49,216 bases of DNA from an uncultured Myxococcales bacterium (GCA_903929795.1 CAIYWC010000093.1:1-49216), one strand, 5' to 3'. Shown: positions 38,477 to 48,727, counted from the first letter of the stretch. The notes: generated from the letters alone by a model not told the origin. Made by a program: numbers and translations.

Positions 38477-39583
38477 GTGGCGACAGATTCACCGCAAGCC
38501 GCGTGGCAGGACGGGCTCCCCGAAGGGCTTGTCGCCGGCCTGACGCGTCGCCAGATCCCCACGCTGGGCGGCCTGCGCGCGATCGCCGCGTGGACCGTCG
38601 TGTTCTACCACCTTGGGTTGCGGGCGGCCCCCAGCGCCCAAGCGGTCGTGTTCTTCTTTGTGCTCAGCGGCTTTCTCATCACTTGGCTACTGCTGGCGGA
38701 GGAGACCCGGCTGGGGCGCGTCTCGCTCAAGCGCTTCTACATCCGGCGCACGCTGCGGATTTTCCCGGCCTTTTACGCGTACTGGCTGGCGTCAGTCGCG
38801 GTGCTGACCGCGCTGCACCAGCCGCTGGCGTGGCCGGTCATGTGGGCGGCATTCTTCTATGTTTCCAATTGGTACCACGCGATCCACGGCGTGGTCGGGA
38901 GCGCGGTCAGCCATTGCTGGTCGCTTGGGCTGGAGGAGCAGTACTACCTGCTCTGGCCGCCGGTTTTCCTGTGGCTCGGGCGGCAGCGGGTGCGGCGCCA
39001 CGTCTGGGTCGGCGTGGTCATCGCCGCGATCTGGCTGCACCGGGCGCTGGCGCTGCAGCGCGGCGTCTCGTTTGACTACCTCTACCATGCGCTGGACACG
39101 CGCGTTGACCAGGTGCTCGTCGGCAGCTGGCTGGCGCTGGCGTTGCACGCGGGGCTGCTGCGGCGGCTGGCCCACACGCTGCACCGGCACTTGTGGCTCC
39201 TGCCGCTGAACCTCGTGCTGCTGGCCTGGCAGATGAGCCGCGACGCGCAGCCCGGTTGGTCGGGACTGCTGGGCGTTGGCTTGGCTGTAGAGCCGCTGCT
39301 GATGGCGATCCTGCTGCTGCAGCTCATGACCCACCACGCGCATCGGGCGGTGCGGTGGCTGGACGCGCGGCCGCTGGCGCACCTGGGCGCGCTGTCGTAT
39401 TCGACCTACGTGTGGCACCAGCTGCCCGTCGCCGGGATCCGCACGTTGCACCCCCACTGGCCGTGGGCGCTCAAGCTGCCGGTGGCGATCGGCGCTGTCC
39501 TGCTGGCGTCGCACGTGTCCTGGTGGCTGGTCGAGCAGCCGTTCGCGCGCCTCAAGCTGCGGCTGATGCGCGCGCCGGGCTGA
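38477..39583 (+). CDS. Acyltransferase 3 family (OafA-like) membrane protein
   Basis: 368 aa from a GTG at 38477 with CGGAG upstream. About ten TM helices. Family motifs: PTLGGLRAIAAWTVVFYHLG (helix 1 with the essential His), FFVLSGFLITWLL, RFYIRRTLRIFPAFY (key residues RxxR) and HCWSLGLEEQYYLLWP. These enzymes O-acetylate or otherwise acylate sugars of polysaccharides, LPS or peptidoglycan, or modify other surface molecules. No C-terminal SGNH domain is present. The gene is divergent from the kinase with about 160 bp between starts. Confidence 0.92.
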   Translation: MATDSPQAAWQDGLPEGLVAGLTRRQIPTLGGLRAIAAWTVVFYHLGLRAAPSAQAVVFFFVLSGFLITWLLLAEETRLGRVSLKRFYIRRTLRIFPAFYAYWLASVAVLTALHQPLAWPVMWAAFFYVSNWYHAIHGVVGSAVSHCWSLGLEEQYYLLWPPVFLWLGRQRVRRHVWVGVVIAAIWLHRALALQRGVSFDYLYHALDTRVDQVLVGSWLALALHAGLLRRLAHTLHRHLWLLPLNLVLLAWQMSRDAQPGWSGLLGVGLAVEPLLMAILLLQLMTHHAHRAVRWLDARPLAHLGALSYSTYVWHQLPVAGIRTLHPHWPWALKLPVAIGAVLLASHVSWWLVEQPFARLKLRLMRAPG

Positions 39584-39688
39584 CCCCAGAATAAACCGCG
39601 GACCTGCGGCGTTGACTTCCCAGACCGCGCCCACGTGCGGCGCCGGGCGGGCGACAGACAATCCCGCCACCAGCTTGGGAGAATACGG

Positions 39689-41221
39689 ATGAACCAGCCG
39701 AACCTTTTTCAGCGTTTTCAAGTTTTTGCGTCGCGGCGTTGGCTGCCGACGCTGACCCTTCTGGCGGCGGTCTTTGCCGCGTGGCGTTTTGGCGCGACCT
39801 CGGCCGTGCAGGCGCAGCAACCACACGTCCTGGCGGGTCCGCAGATCGACGCGCCCGCGGGCGTGCCGTTGACCCAGCCGCTGGCTCGCCCGGCGCTGGC
39901 GCAGACCGCGGAGGCCAACAGCCTGTCAATTGTCTCGGACGTCGCGGAGCTGGCGGTGCAGAGCGTCGTCAACATTTCCACGACCAAGATGGTGCACGTG
40001 CAGGAGCAGATGTCGCCCGAGGACATGATGCGGCGTTTTTGGGGCATGCGCGGCGCGGATCGCGGGGAGCAGGGCGACGCGCAGGTGGAGCGCGCCAACA
40101 GCTTGGGCTCCGGCGTCATCGTGGCCAGCGACGGCGTGATTCTGACCAACAACCACGTCATCGACGGCGCCACGACGATCAAGGTCAAGCTCAGCGATGG
40201 CCGCGAATTGACGGCGAAAGTCGTGGGCACGGACCCGCGCTCGGACGTGGCGGTGCTGCGGCTGGAGGGCAAGGTCGAGGGCTTGAAAGCGCTGCCGCTG
40301 GCGGAAACCGAGAAGCTGCGGTTGGGCGAGGTCGTGCTGGCGATCGGCAGTCCGTTCGGCTTGAGCCAGACCGTGACGATGGGCATCGTTTCCGCCAAGA
40401 GCCGCGCGGACTTGCGCATCGTCGACTTTGAGGACTTCATCCAAACCGACGCCGCCATCAACCCCGGCAACTCCGGCGGCGCGCTGGTCAACCTCCGCGG
40501 CGAGTTGGTCGGCATCAACACCGCGATCTTCAGCAAATCCGGCGGCAGTCAGGGCATCGGCTTTGCGATTCCCGCCAACATGGCGCGCAGCGTGATGGAT
40601 GGTCTGCTGAAAAATGGCAAGATTTCGCGCGGTTTCATGGGCGTCGGCATCCAGGAGATGACCGATGAGCTGCAGCAGGAATTCCACGTCCAGGGCCCCG
40701 GCGTGCTTGTGTCGGACGTGCAGCCCGGCAGCCCGGCGGAGAAGGCTGGCCTGAAACGCGGTGATATCGTGCAGAAACTCGGCGATCAGTCCATGGATTC
40801 CCCGCGGCGGCTGCGTGCCGTCGTGGGCATGCACGCGGCGGGGACCAAGCTGCAGGCACAGCTGCTGCGCGACGGCAAACCGCAGACGGTGGAGGTCGTG
40901 CTGGCGGAGGCGCCGGATGCGCAGGCGCCCAAGAAGCTGGGTGCCGGCGCGCTGGACGGGCTGACGATCGCGCCGCTGGACGACCAGTCGCGCCACAAGT
41001 TCGAGCTGCCGCCGCAGATCGGCCAGGGCGTGGTGGTCACCGACATTGCGGACCAGACGGCGGCGGCGCGGGCAGGGCTGCAGCCCGGCGACGTGGTGCT
41101 GGAGGTCAATCGCCGTCCCGTGCAGTCGGTGGCGGATTTCCAAAAGTTGGCGGGGCGCGCCGGCCGGCTGCTGCTGCTGGTCTATCGCGACGGCGGCGCG
41201 TTCTACCTGACGCTGCACTAG
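39689..41221 (+). CDS. degP: HtrA/DegP-family periplasmic serine protease
   Basis: 510 aa from the ATG at 39689 (GGGAGA upstream). The signal/anchor segment is followed by an Ala-rich linker. The trypsin-like domain has the full triad: His156 (TNNHVIDG), Asp186 (DPRSDVAVLRL) and Ser262 (NPGNSGGALVN). Two PDZ domains follow (about 310-405 and 425-510, each with a G-V-V or GVLV carboxylate loop). Expected to degrade or refold misfolded exported proteins in the periplasm. Length and layout are those of DegP/DegQ. Dispersed repeat copy B begins 19 bp after its stop. No heat-shock promoter could be identified. Confidence 0.95.
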   Translation: MNQPNLFQRFQVFASRRWLPTLTLLAAVFAAWRFGATSAVQAQQPHVLAGPQIDAPAGVPLTQPLARPALAQTAEANSLSIVSDVAELAVQSVVNISTTKMVHVQEQMSPEDMMRRFWGMRGADRGEQGDAQVERANSLGSGVIVASDGVILTNNHVIDGATTIKVKLSDGRELTAKVVGTDPRSDVAVLRLEGKVEGLKALPLAETEKLRLGEVVLAIGSPFGLSQTVTMGIVSAKSRADLRIVDFEDFIQTDAAINPGNSGGALVNLRGELVGINTAIFSKSGGSQGIGFAIPANMARSVMDGLLKNGKISRGFMGVGIQEMTDELQQEFHVQGPGVLVSDVQPGSPAEKAGLKRGDIVQKLGDQSMDSPRRLRAVVGMHAAGTKLQAQLLRDGKPQTVEVVLAEAPDAQAPKKLGAGALDGLTIAPLDDQSRHKFELPPQIGQGVVVTDIADQTAAARAGLQPGDVVLEVNRRPVQSVADFQKLAGRAGRLLLLVYRDGGAFYLTLH

Positions 41222-41239
41222 GCATGGAAGCCAGGCTGC

Positions 41240-41349
41240 GAGTCCAAACGGTCGTCGGTTACGCCTGCTGGATTTCGGACGGGATCGCTAGCGTGCTCGT
41301 GTGGAGGCACGCCGCGACTGACGGACGTTTCCGCTCGAACTTCGGCGAG
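41240..41349 (+). repeat. Dispersed 110-bp intergenic repeat, copy B
   Basis: Same length and strand as copy A, 86 of 110 bases identical without gaps. It starts with GAGTCCAAAC and ends GGCGAG. Internal inverted repeats: TCGC/GCGA arms around GCGTGC (about 41290-41295) and GCACGC (about 41306-41311), and a terminal GCTCG-8 nt-CGAGC hairpin (about 41333-41350). Located between the htrA-like stop and the PEBP gene. Confidence 0.85.
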
Positions 41350-41432
41350 CGTGCGTAGCTGGATCCGGGCGCTGGACACGGCCGCACGGCGCGCTACCTT
41401 GGCCTCATGCGGTGCGTGCCGCGGAGTCTGTG

Positions 41433-41978
41433 ATGGACGCGCCAATCAGGAAATTCAGGCAGTTTGCTGTGTTGGTGCTGCTGGCCTGCGCTCCGGCGAT
41501 GGCCGCTTCAGGAGCTGAGATGCAGTTGAAATCGCCGGCATTTGCCGATGGGGGTGCCATTCCCGCGCAGTTCACCTGTCAAGGCGCGGATCGCGCGCCT
41601 GCGCTGCAGTGGCACGACGTGCCGGCGGGGGCGAAGTCGCTGGTGCTGATCGTCGACGACCCGGACGCGCCGGACCCGAAGGCGCCCAAGATGACGTGGG
41701 TGCACGAAGTGGTCGTCGGCCTGCCGCCGCAGCTCCCGGGCCTGCCGGAAGGCCACGGGCTGCCTCCCGGTGCGCGGTTTGGCCTGAACGACTGGAAGAA
41801 ACCCGCGTGGGGCGGCCCGTGTCCGCCGATCGGAAGGCACCGCTATTATTTCCGCCTGTTCGCGCTCGACGCGCACCTGGCGCTCTCGCCGGTGCCTGCC
41901 AAGCCGGACGTGCTGGCGGCGATGGAAGGTCACGTGCTGGCGCACGCCGTCCTGATCGGCACGTACCAGAAGCGCTGA
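41433..41978 (+). CDS. YbhB/YbcL-type PEBP-family protein (exported)
   Basis: 181 aa from the ATG at 41433 (CGGAG 7 bases upstream), with signal MDAPIRKFRQFAVLVLLACAPAMAA region. The mature protein begins LKSPAFADGGAIPAQFTCQG. The anion-pocket motifs are present: SLVLIVDDPDAPDPKAPKMTWVHEVV region (DDPDAP and H), GGPCPPIGRHRYYFRLFALD (PP-GxHRY). Bacterial PEBP-like proteins of this type have poorly defined roles (small-molecule or lipid binding; kinase modulation suggested). The length is normal. Probably periplasmic. Confidence 0.9.
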   Translation: MDAPIRKFRQFAVLVLLACAPAMAASGAEMQLKSPAFADGGAIPAQFTCQGADRAPALQWHDVPAGAKSLVLIVDDPDAPDPKAPKMTWVHEVVVGLPPQLPGLPEGHGLPPGARFGLNDWKKPAWGGPCPPIGRHRYYFRLFALDAHLALSPVPAKPDVLAAMEGHVLAHAVLIGTYQKR

Positions 41979-42079
41979 CGGCGCCTTGACCCTATCGTGC
42001 CCCGGGGCGAGACTGCCCGCCCGCCGCGCTGGGCGCCGGGCGATCTGCCGCCGATCCTCAGCTCCCGTGTTGGTCGCGC

Positions 42080-43318
42080 ATGCCCGCAACCACTTTTCGC
42101 CAGTCCCTCGCGCTTTTGCGGAGCCGGCGTTTTGGCATGTTCTGGTTCGCCAGCCTGCTGTCCAACATCGGCTCGTGGGCGCAGATGGTCGCGGAACCGT
42201 GGCTGCTGCTGCGCCTGGGCGCGTCGCCGTTCCTTGTCGGGCTTGACTCGTTTGCGCTGAGCATGCCGGTCCTGCTGCTGACGCTGGCCGGCGGTGTGCT
42301 GGCCGATCGCGCCGATCGGCGCCGCGTTATCACGCTGTTCCAGTCGCTGCAGATGCTGTGCCCCATCGCGATTGTCGCGCTGCTGCTGACCGGCGGGCTG
42401 GCGCCGTGGATCGTCATCGCGCTCTCGCTTGTCGTTGGCATCACGGATGCGCTCTCGATGCCGGCGTTTACGTCGATTGTGCCGACCATCGTCGAACGGC
42501 CGCAGCTGCCGGCCGCGCTTGCGCTCAATTCCACGCAATTCAACCTGTCGCGCGTCTTGGGGCCCGCGCTGGCTGGTGTGTTGATGGCGAGCGTCGGCGC
42601 GATCGGCTGCTTTGCGGTCAGCGCGGTGTCGTACATCCCGTTCATCGGCGTGGCGCTGTGGATTCTGCCGCGGCAGCCCCGCTCCATGACGCGTGTCAGC
42701 GCCGACGCGCTGCGTCACCCGTTCGCCGGCCTCCGCGGAATTCTGGAGGTGCCGCAGCTGCGCGGCGCAATCCTCACCACGTTTTTCTCCGGCTTGCTGT
42801 GCGGGCCACTGATCACGTTCACGCCGGTCCTCATCAAGAACGTGCTGCAGGGCGACGCCGGTCAATACAGCCTCGCGGTCGGCGCATTCGGCGTGGGCGG
42901 CGTGCTGGTCGCGGGCGCGTTGGTCGGCGTGGAGCCTGGCCGGGACCGGCGCTGGCTCGCCACGATCTTCGGTTCCGCGTTTGGCGCCGCGCTCGTGCTG
43001 GTCGCGATGAATCCGTCGGTGCGGGTGCTGCCGGGGCTGATGGTGCTGTGCGGCGTGGCGATGAGCGTGACCAACACCTCGACCAACACGCTGCTGCAAT
43101 CCGGTGCGGCGCCGGAGCAGCGCGGCCAGGCGGTCAGCCTGTTCATGCTGGCGATGCGCGGCGGGCTGGCGCTGGGCAGCCTGCTGACCGGCGCGCTGGT
43201 GAACCAGTGGGGCGTGCGACACGCGCTGCTTGTGGACGGGCTGCTGGCGGTCGGTGCGCAGGTTGTCATCAGCTGGACGTGGCTGCGGGCCGCGCCCGCG
43301 ACGGTCCAGGCGGATTGA
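42080..43318 (+). CDS. MFS transporter (EntS/MFS_3-like)
   Basis: 412 aa with about 12 hydrophobic helices. The N-terminus (RRFGMFWFASLLSNIGSWAQMVAEPWLLL region) and the loop LADRADRRRV between helices 2 and 3 are typical of the MFS_3/enterobactin-exporter-like group. ALNSTQFNLSRVLGPALAG is the matching helix-5 segment. Such proteins export siderophores, drugs or other small molecules; the substrate is not predictable. The stop is 81 bp before the methyltransferase start, on the same strand. Confidence 0.92.
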   Translation: MPATTFRQSLALLRSRRFGMFWFASLLSNIGSWAQMVAEPWLLLRLGASPFLVGLDSFALSMPVLLLTLAGGVLADRADRRRVITLFQSLQMLCPIAIVALLLTGGLAPWIVIALSLVVGITDALSMPAFTSIVPTIVERPQLPAALALNSTQFNLSRVLGPALAGVLMASVGAIGCFAVSAVSYIPFIGVALWILPRQPRSMTRVSADALRHPFAGLRGILEVPQLRGAILTTFFSGLLCGPLITFTPVLIKNVLQGDAGQYSLAVGAFGVGGVLVAGALVGVEPGRDRRWLATIFGSAFGAALVLVAMNPSVRVLPGLMVLCGVAMSVTNTSTNTLLQSGAAPEQRGQAVSLFMLAMRGGLALGSLLTGALVNQWGVRHALLVDGLLAVGAQVVISWTWLRAAPATVQAD

Positions 43319-43399
43319 CGGGTGGCGGACTCGCGTTTGCCACTGACTCTGGGCTATCGTAGCGGCCCGGCCCACCGCGTTGGCCGCGCGAGTTCGCCC

Positions 43400-44098
43400 A
43401 TGCCAGACGATTCCCTGCGGCCTGAACCGACCCCCGACAAGGCGCCGCGCACCTCGCTTTTTGGTATCTACCTGGGCGATTTTGCCGACGCGAAACGCCA
43501 CGTGAAGCTGTGGCTCGGCTTGGGCGATCCGTTTGGCGTGGACCATTTCGAGACGCTCTACAAGAAGCCGGATCCGTGGAATTACGAGCGCAGTAGCTAC
43601 GATTTGGTCAAGCGGCAGGTCGTGGAATTCGCGCTTGGCGCGGAGCAGTACCAGCGGGCGTTTGACGTTGGCTCCGGCGAGGCGCACTTGGCGGCGCATT
43701 TGCGCAGTCATTTCACGTCGATCGACTTGCTGGATGCCGCCGAGTCCGCGCTCGAGCGGGCGCGCGCGCGTGTGGGGCTGCCGGGCCAGAACCTGGCGGG
43801 CGACCTGCGGAAGTCGCTGGCGGCGCTGGCGCCGGGCGCGTATGACCTCTGCCTGTTCAGCGAGGTGCTTTATTATTTTGCGCCGATTCCGTGGGGCCCG
43901 CTCGACCGCGAGCTGCGCCACGCCGTGGCCCGTGCGCTGCGGCCGGGCGGCCGGCTTGTGCTCGTGCATCCGCTGGCGTTTTTCTACCACCGCGGCTGGC
44001 GCGCGGACCCGCGTTTCACGTTTGTGCGGGCGGTGACGCTCGGCGCGGGGCGCAAAGTGGAAGTGCTGGTGCTGGAGCGCAACGCCCAGCCGGCGTGA
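43400..44098 (+). CDS. NodS-like SAM-dependent methyltransferase
   Basis: 232 aa from the ATG at 43400; a GTG at 43322 is a weaker alternative. The pattern DPWNYERSSYDLVKRQ followed by the SAM-binding motif RAFDVGSGEAHLAAHL, an acidic DLLDAAESAL and YDLCLFSEVLYYF fits the NodS/class I methyltransferase family. The first 60 residues form an extra N-terminal extension with LGDPFGVDHFETLY. The enzyme presumably methylates a small molecule, perhaps a nitrogen atom as in NodS. The exporter just upstream could move its product, but this link is speculative. Confidence 0.85.
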   Translation: MPDDSLRPEPTPDKAPRTSLFGIYLGDFADAKRHVKLWLGLGDPFGVDHFETLYKKPDPWNYERSSYDLVKRQVVEFALGAEQYQRAFDVGSGEAHLAAHLRSHFTSIDLLDAAESALERARARVGLPGQNLAGDLRKSLAALAPGAYDLCLFSEVLYYFAPIPWGPLDRELRHAVARALRPGGRLVLVHPLAFFYHRGWRADPRFTFVRAVTLGAGRKVEVLVLERNAQPA

Positions 44099-44203
44099 CC
44101 GCGGCGTGACGCGTTTTGGCTCTGCCGATTGCCCCGCGGGCGCAGCTATGGTACACGGCGGCCCCCGATCGGGGCTCTCCCCGCGCTACCCAGGCTGGCC
44201 AGC

Positions 44204-45385
44204 ATGAAAATCCACGAGTACCAAGCCAAACAACTCTTTGCCGCGTACGGCGTGCCCGTTCCCGTCGGCTATCCCGCGTTCTCCGTGGCGGAAGCCGTTG
44301 CGGCGGCGGACAAGCTGCCCGGGCCGATTTGGGTCGTCAAAGCGCAGATCCACGCGGGCGGCCGCGGCTTGGGCGGCGGCGTCAAAGTCTGCAAAAGTAA
44401 AGCGGAAGTCCAGGAAAAGGCCAGCGCCATCCTCGGCATGCAGCTGAAGACGCACCAGACCGGGCCGGAAGGCCAGTTGGTGCGGCGGCTGTACATCGAG
44501 AGCGGCGCGGACATCAAGCGCGAGTTGTACCTCGGCATGCTGCTGGACCGCGACGTCGGCAAGATCGTCATCATGGCGTCGACGGAAGGCGGCATGAACA
44601 TTGAGGATGTCGCGCACAACACGCCGGAGCTCATCCACAAGGCGTGGATTGACCCGCGCGTGGGCGTGCAGGCGTTTCAGGGCCGCGCGCTGGCGTTCAA
44701 GCTGGGCATGAGCGGCAAGACCGTGAATACATTCGTCAAAACGCTGACCAGCTTGTACGAGCTGTACATGGCCAAGGATTGCTCGCTGGTGGAAATCAAC
44801 CCGCTGGTTGTGCAGGGCGACGGCTCGATCATCGCGCTGGACGGCAAGGTCAACTTTGACGACAACGCGCTGTACCGCCACGCGGACATCGTCGCCTTCC
44901 GCGATTTGGATGAAGAGGATCCGCGCGAGATCGAGGCGTCGAAATACGACTTGAATTACGTGCACTTGGACGGCAATGTCGGCTGCCTCGTCAACGGCGC
45001 GGGCTTGGCGATGGCCACCATGGACATCCTCAAGCACTACGGCAGCGAGCCGGCGAACTTCCTGGACGTCGGCGGCGGCGCCACGGCGGAGAAGGTCACC
45101 GCGGCGTTCAAGATCATCTTGTCGGACAAGCGCGTCCACGCGATTTTCGTCAATATTTTCGGCGGCATCATGAAGTGCGACACGATCGCCGAGGGCGTCG
45201 TCACCGCCGCCCGCGAGGTCGGCTTGGATCGGCCACTCGTCGTGCGGCTGGAAGGCACCAACGTCGAGCTGGGCAAGCAGATCCTGAAGGACTCGGGGCT
45301 GCCGATCCTGACCGGCAACGACATGAAAGACGGCGCGCAAAAGGCTGTGGCCGCGGCGCAGAAGTACGCCGCCAGCTTGGCGTAA
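44204..45385 (+). CDS. sucC: Succinyl-CoA synthetase (ADP-forming) beta subunit
   Basis: 393 aa, standard size. [20 protein letters not shown] start, ATP-grasp segment [21 protein letters not shown], metal/nucleotide motif LVEINPLVV and the C-terminal GGGATAEKV plus [10 protein letters not shown], where succinate/CoA chemistry occurs. With SucD it converts succinyl-CoA to succinate with substrate-level phosphorylation in the TCA cycle. It leads a sucC-sucD-ndk cluster in one direction. Confidence 0.97.
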   Translation: MKIHEYQAKQLFAAYGVPVPVGYPAFSVAEAVAAADKLPGPIWVVKAQIHAGGRGLGGGVKVCKSKAEVQEKASAILGMQLKTHQTGPEGQLVRRLYIESGADIKRELYLGMLLDRDVGKIVIMASTEGGMNIEDVAHNTPELIHKAWIDPRVGVQAFQGRALAFKLGMSGKTVNTFVKTLTSLYELYMAKDCSLVEINPLVVQGDGSIIALDGKVNFDDNALYRHADIVAFRDLDEEDPREIEASKYDLNYVHLDGNVGCLVNGAGLAMATMDILKHYGSEPANFLDVGGGATAEKVTAAFKIILSDKRVHAIFVNIFGGIMKCDTIAEGVVTAAREVGLDRPLVVRLEGTNVELGKQILKDSGLPILTGNDMKDGAQKAVAAAQKYAASLA

Positions 45386-45428
45386 ACCAGCAAGCGAGGC
45401 CCGCAAAGGCCAAAAGAAGGAAACTGCG

Positions 45429-46307
<879 letters not shown>

Positions 46308-46391
46308 CGCCTCCGATCGCCCTATTTTTCCCGACCCGCGGCGGAGGCTTGTCCCCGGCCGCGAATGACCAACAAGCATAAGGATTATCCC

Positions 46392-46817
46392 ATGGCCATT
46401 GAACAGACCCTCTCCATCATCAAGCCCGACGGCGTGCGCAACCACCACATCGGCCAGATTATTGCGATTTTCGAGCACGCTGGCCTGACGATCAAGGCCG
46501 CCAAGCTTGTCCACCTGACGACGGCGCAGGCGGAAGGCTTCTATGCGGAGCACAGCCAGCGCGGCTTTTTCCGCGAGCTTGTGGAATTCATGACGTCCGG
46601 CCCAGTGCTGCTGATTTGCCTGGAAGGCGAGAACGCGATTGCCCAGAACCGCGAGCTCATGGGCGCGACCGACCCGGCGCAGGCTGACGCCGGCACGATC
46701 CGCAAGCTGTACGCGGAGAGCAAGGGCGTGAACACGGTCCACGGCTCGGATAGCGCGGCTTCTGCGGCGCGCGAGCTGGCGTACTTCTTCGCCAGCGCGT
46801 TCGAATTCGTCGGCTAG
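46392..46817 (+). CDS. ndk: Nucleoside diphosphate kinase
   Basis: 141 aa, typical length. Starts [17 protein letters not shown] after an AAGGA site (an in-frame ATG at 46365 is less likely). Active-site His117 lies in [11 protein letters not shown]. The [12 protein letters not shown] and [18 protein letters not shown] motifs are canonical. It equilibrates nucleoside triphosphates and can convert the ATP or GTP produced by the upstream succinyl-CoA synthetase, a functional pairing consistent with the gene order. Repeat copy C follows 10 bp after its stop. Confidence 0.97.
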   Translation: MAIEQTLSIIKPDGVRNHHIGQIIAIFEHAGLTIKAAKLVHLTTAQAEGFYAEHSQRGFFRELVEFMTSGPVLLICLEGENAIAQNRELMGATDPAQADAGTIRKLYAESKGVNTVHGSDSAASAARELAYFFASAFEFVG

Positions 46818-46827
46818 CAGATTCACT

Positions 46828-46937
46828 CCGAGCGACGTTCGAGATCAAGCGTTCTCGATCCGCGGCGTGCCACCTTCGGAATGCGCTTGCGGTCCCAGTC
46901 CGAGATGCAACAGCGCTGACCGAGGAAGTTTGGTGTC
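46828..46937 (-). repeat. Dispersed 110-bp intergenic repeat, copy C
   Basis: Reverse-strand copy of the same length as A and B. Its minus strand begins GACACCAAAC, contains CTCGGACTGGGACCGC and GGTGGCACGCCGCGG, and has TGATCTCGAAC identical to copy A near the end. One-base shifts in the middle suggest compensating indels. It fills nearly all of the space between ndk and the ice-binding-like gene, which converge. Confidence 0.8.
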
Positions 46938-46960
46938 CGACAGAGGTCGGCGTGTTCACG

Positions 46961-48427
46961 TCACGGCGCGGGCTGCGTCACCGTCGCCTGCTGCAGCGCC
47001 ACCTGAGTCTGCGCCAGAATGCGGCCGTTCACGCTCGCGCCCGTCTGCAGCGTGACGTCCGTCTGGCACAGCAGGTTGCCCTCAAAATGCGCGTTGGCGC
47101 CCAGCGTCACGCTGCCCGCGACTTGCCAAAAGACATGCTTGGCCTGCGCGCCGCCGCTCAGAATCACGTGCTGCGCTGCGCTCTCGTGCAGGCCGCCGCT
47201 CGTTTGCAGGATCCAGACGTCATCAGGGCCGCCCGCGAGCGTCAAGTCCGTGGCGATTGTCACGGTGCTCGTCCATTTGTACAGGCCCGGCGCCAGCGTC
47301 AGGCCACCCAGCGCGCCCGTGCCGAGCTCCAGAAAATCCGGCATCGGCCGGCCCGCCGCGTCCGTGTAGGCAGCGGCCATGTTGGCAATCGCGGTTGTCA
47401 GCGTCATCGGCGTGGGCGCGGCGTAGTTGGCGGCGAACAGCTTGCCGGTCACCTGCGGCGAAGTTGAAAACACGTTTGTGGCATCGGCGACCAGCGAAAA
47501 GCCGGTCAAGTAGGTCGCAGCGGCCGGACTGACGCCGACGTTGCCGGTAATGGCCGATGCCGGAACGGTCGAGACGCCCGTCTTGGCGAGGATTGCAAAA
47601 TCGCCAGCCGTTCCAAGCTGCACGATGGCCGGGCCTTTGGCGACGGTCGCGCCGGTTGTGAAGGACCACACGTACGCGGCCGCGAGCGGGTTGCCGGCGA
47701 GGTCCTTTGCTCCGGTACTGACTGTCGCGGTGATCGTCGCATCGGCCGGCAGGGCAACCGTCGGGACAAAACCAGCGGTGGTGGCGCCATCGCCATAGGT
47801 CACGGTGCCGGCGAGAACGACCTCGCCCTGCTTGACAAACAGCGCTCCGCCGGTGAGTGACGTCGGGTCCATGGGCTCGCTGAACGTCACGGCGATCGGC
47901 GCATTGGTGGGGACATTCATGGCTTGGCTGAGCGGCAGGGTCCCGGTCACAACTGGTGCCGTGGCGTCGCTGCTGACGCCGGTCGTGAAGTGCCAGGTGA
48001 AATCGGCCGCGAGCGGCACGCCGGCGGCGCTCCGGACGGCGGTGGTCACGGCGGCGGTCACGGTCGCACCGGCGGGCAGCGCGACGGCCGGTCGGACGGT
48101 CGCCGTCAAGCCATCTGCGCCGGGCGTCAGCGTGCCGGCAACCGCGGCGCCTCCAGTCGTCAGCACAAAATTCGCGGCCGTCAAAGTGGCTGGATCCATC
48201 GGGACGCTGAACGTGGCGGAAACGGCCGAGTTGCGCGCGACGTTTACGGCGCCATCGGCCGGGGTCTCGGCCAGGACAGTGGGCGCAACGGCGCTGGAGC
48301 TGGCGCCCCCGGTCGTGGAACTGCAGCCGGCCAGGACTGCGGCGCCCAGCAGGGCCGCGCGTGGACCGCAGCGTCGGGCGATAAGGCAAAAAAGCGCGCA
48401 GAAGCCGCCAAAAATGGGGATGATCAT
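46961..48427 (-). CDS. Ice-binding-like (DUF3494) lipoprotein with two Ig-like domains
   Basis: 488 aa from the ATG at 48427 (GGAG at 5-base spacing). Signal ends in lipobox LAGC. Two bacterial Ig-like (Big_5 type) domains follow (about 45-145 and 155-260: PADGAVNVARNSAVSATFS, SEPMDPTSLTGGALFV patterns). The C-terminal domain (about 265-488) matches DUF3494: LGTAGDFAILAKTGVSTVPASAITGNVGVSP region, GLYKWTSTVTI, VFWQVAGSVTLGANAHFEG and NGRILAQTQVALQQATV. The DUF3494 fold is a beta-solenoid that binds ice in known cases; non-ice adhesin roles are also possible. Probably outer-membrane anchored. Confidence 0.93.
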   Translation of the reverse strand: MIIPIFGGFCALFCLIARRCGPRAALLGAAVLAGCSSTTGGASSSAVAPTVLAETPADGAVNVARNSAVSATFSVPMDPATLTAANFVLTTGGAAVAGTLTPGADGLTATVRPAVALPAGATVTAAVTTAVRSAAGVPLAADFTWHFTTGVSSDATAPVVTGTLPLSQAMNVPTNAPIAVTFSEPMDPTSLTGGALFVKQGEVVLAGTVTYGDGATTAGFVPTVALPADATITATVSTGAKDLAGNPLAAAYVWSFTTGATVAKGPAIVQLGTAGDFAILAKTGVSTVPASAITGNVGVSPAAATYLTGFSLVADATNVFSTSPQVTGKLFAANYAAPTPMTLTTAIANMAAAYTDAAGRPMPDFLELGTGALGGLTLAPGLYKWTSTVTIATDLTLAGGPDDVWILQTSGGLHESAAQHVILSGGAQAKHVFWQVAGSVTLGANAHFEGNLLCQTDVTLQTGASVNGRILAQTQVALQQATVTQPAP

Positions 48428-48658
48428 GGGACTCCAAGCGTGGACGCAAAACTCAGGGGATCCGCTTTCGGCGCATGCGCCGCGCGGCGACTCGACCTCG
48501 CGCGGCGGACACGACATGCACGCGCGACTCCCCGGAAAGGTAAGTTGTAATAGGGAGTTGTCAAGCGGTTGTGCCTTCGAAGTCCGACGTGGCGCTTTGC
48601 CCGCCCCGCTGCGGAAATCGCCCCACGCGCAGCCGTGAACGCGCCGTCAGCGCCGCGC

Positions 48659-48671
48659 TTCCAGTCTGGAA
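48659..48671 (+). promoter_or_regulatory. Candidate enhancer palindrome
   Basis: TTCCAGTCTGGAA is a perfect 6-bp inverted repeat around one T, centred 48 bp upstream of the -24 GG of the sigma54 promoter at 48712. It differs from the CTGCC...GGCAG sites, so a different EBP is likely. Confidence 0.4.
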
Positions 48672-48711
48672 ATCCCTCGCCGCAAGGGAATTCGCCACTT
48701 CGCCTGCGACT

Positions 48712-48727
48712 TGGCACGCGACTTGCT
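48712..48727 (+). promoter_or_regulatory. Consensus sigma54 promoter
   Basis: TGGCACGCGACTTGCT matches TGGCAC-N5-TTGCT at every consensus position with GG (48713-48714)-N10-GC (48725-48726). Transcription would begin near 48738, about 80 nt before the start at 48820. Confidence 0.8.

Noticed and set aside
46308..46345. Rho-independent terminator after sucD, suggested by a T-run
   Set aside because: No stem immediately precedes the T-run; the only inverted repeat (GCCTCCG/CGGAGGC) encloses it in a long loop.
48557..48610. Possible sixth copy of the dispersed repeat (TCGGACTTCGAAGG on the minus strand)
   Set aside because: Only a short stretch matches and a large internal deletion must be assumed; likely chance similarity.
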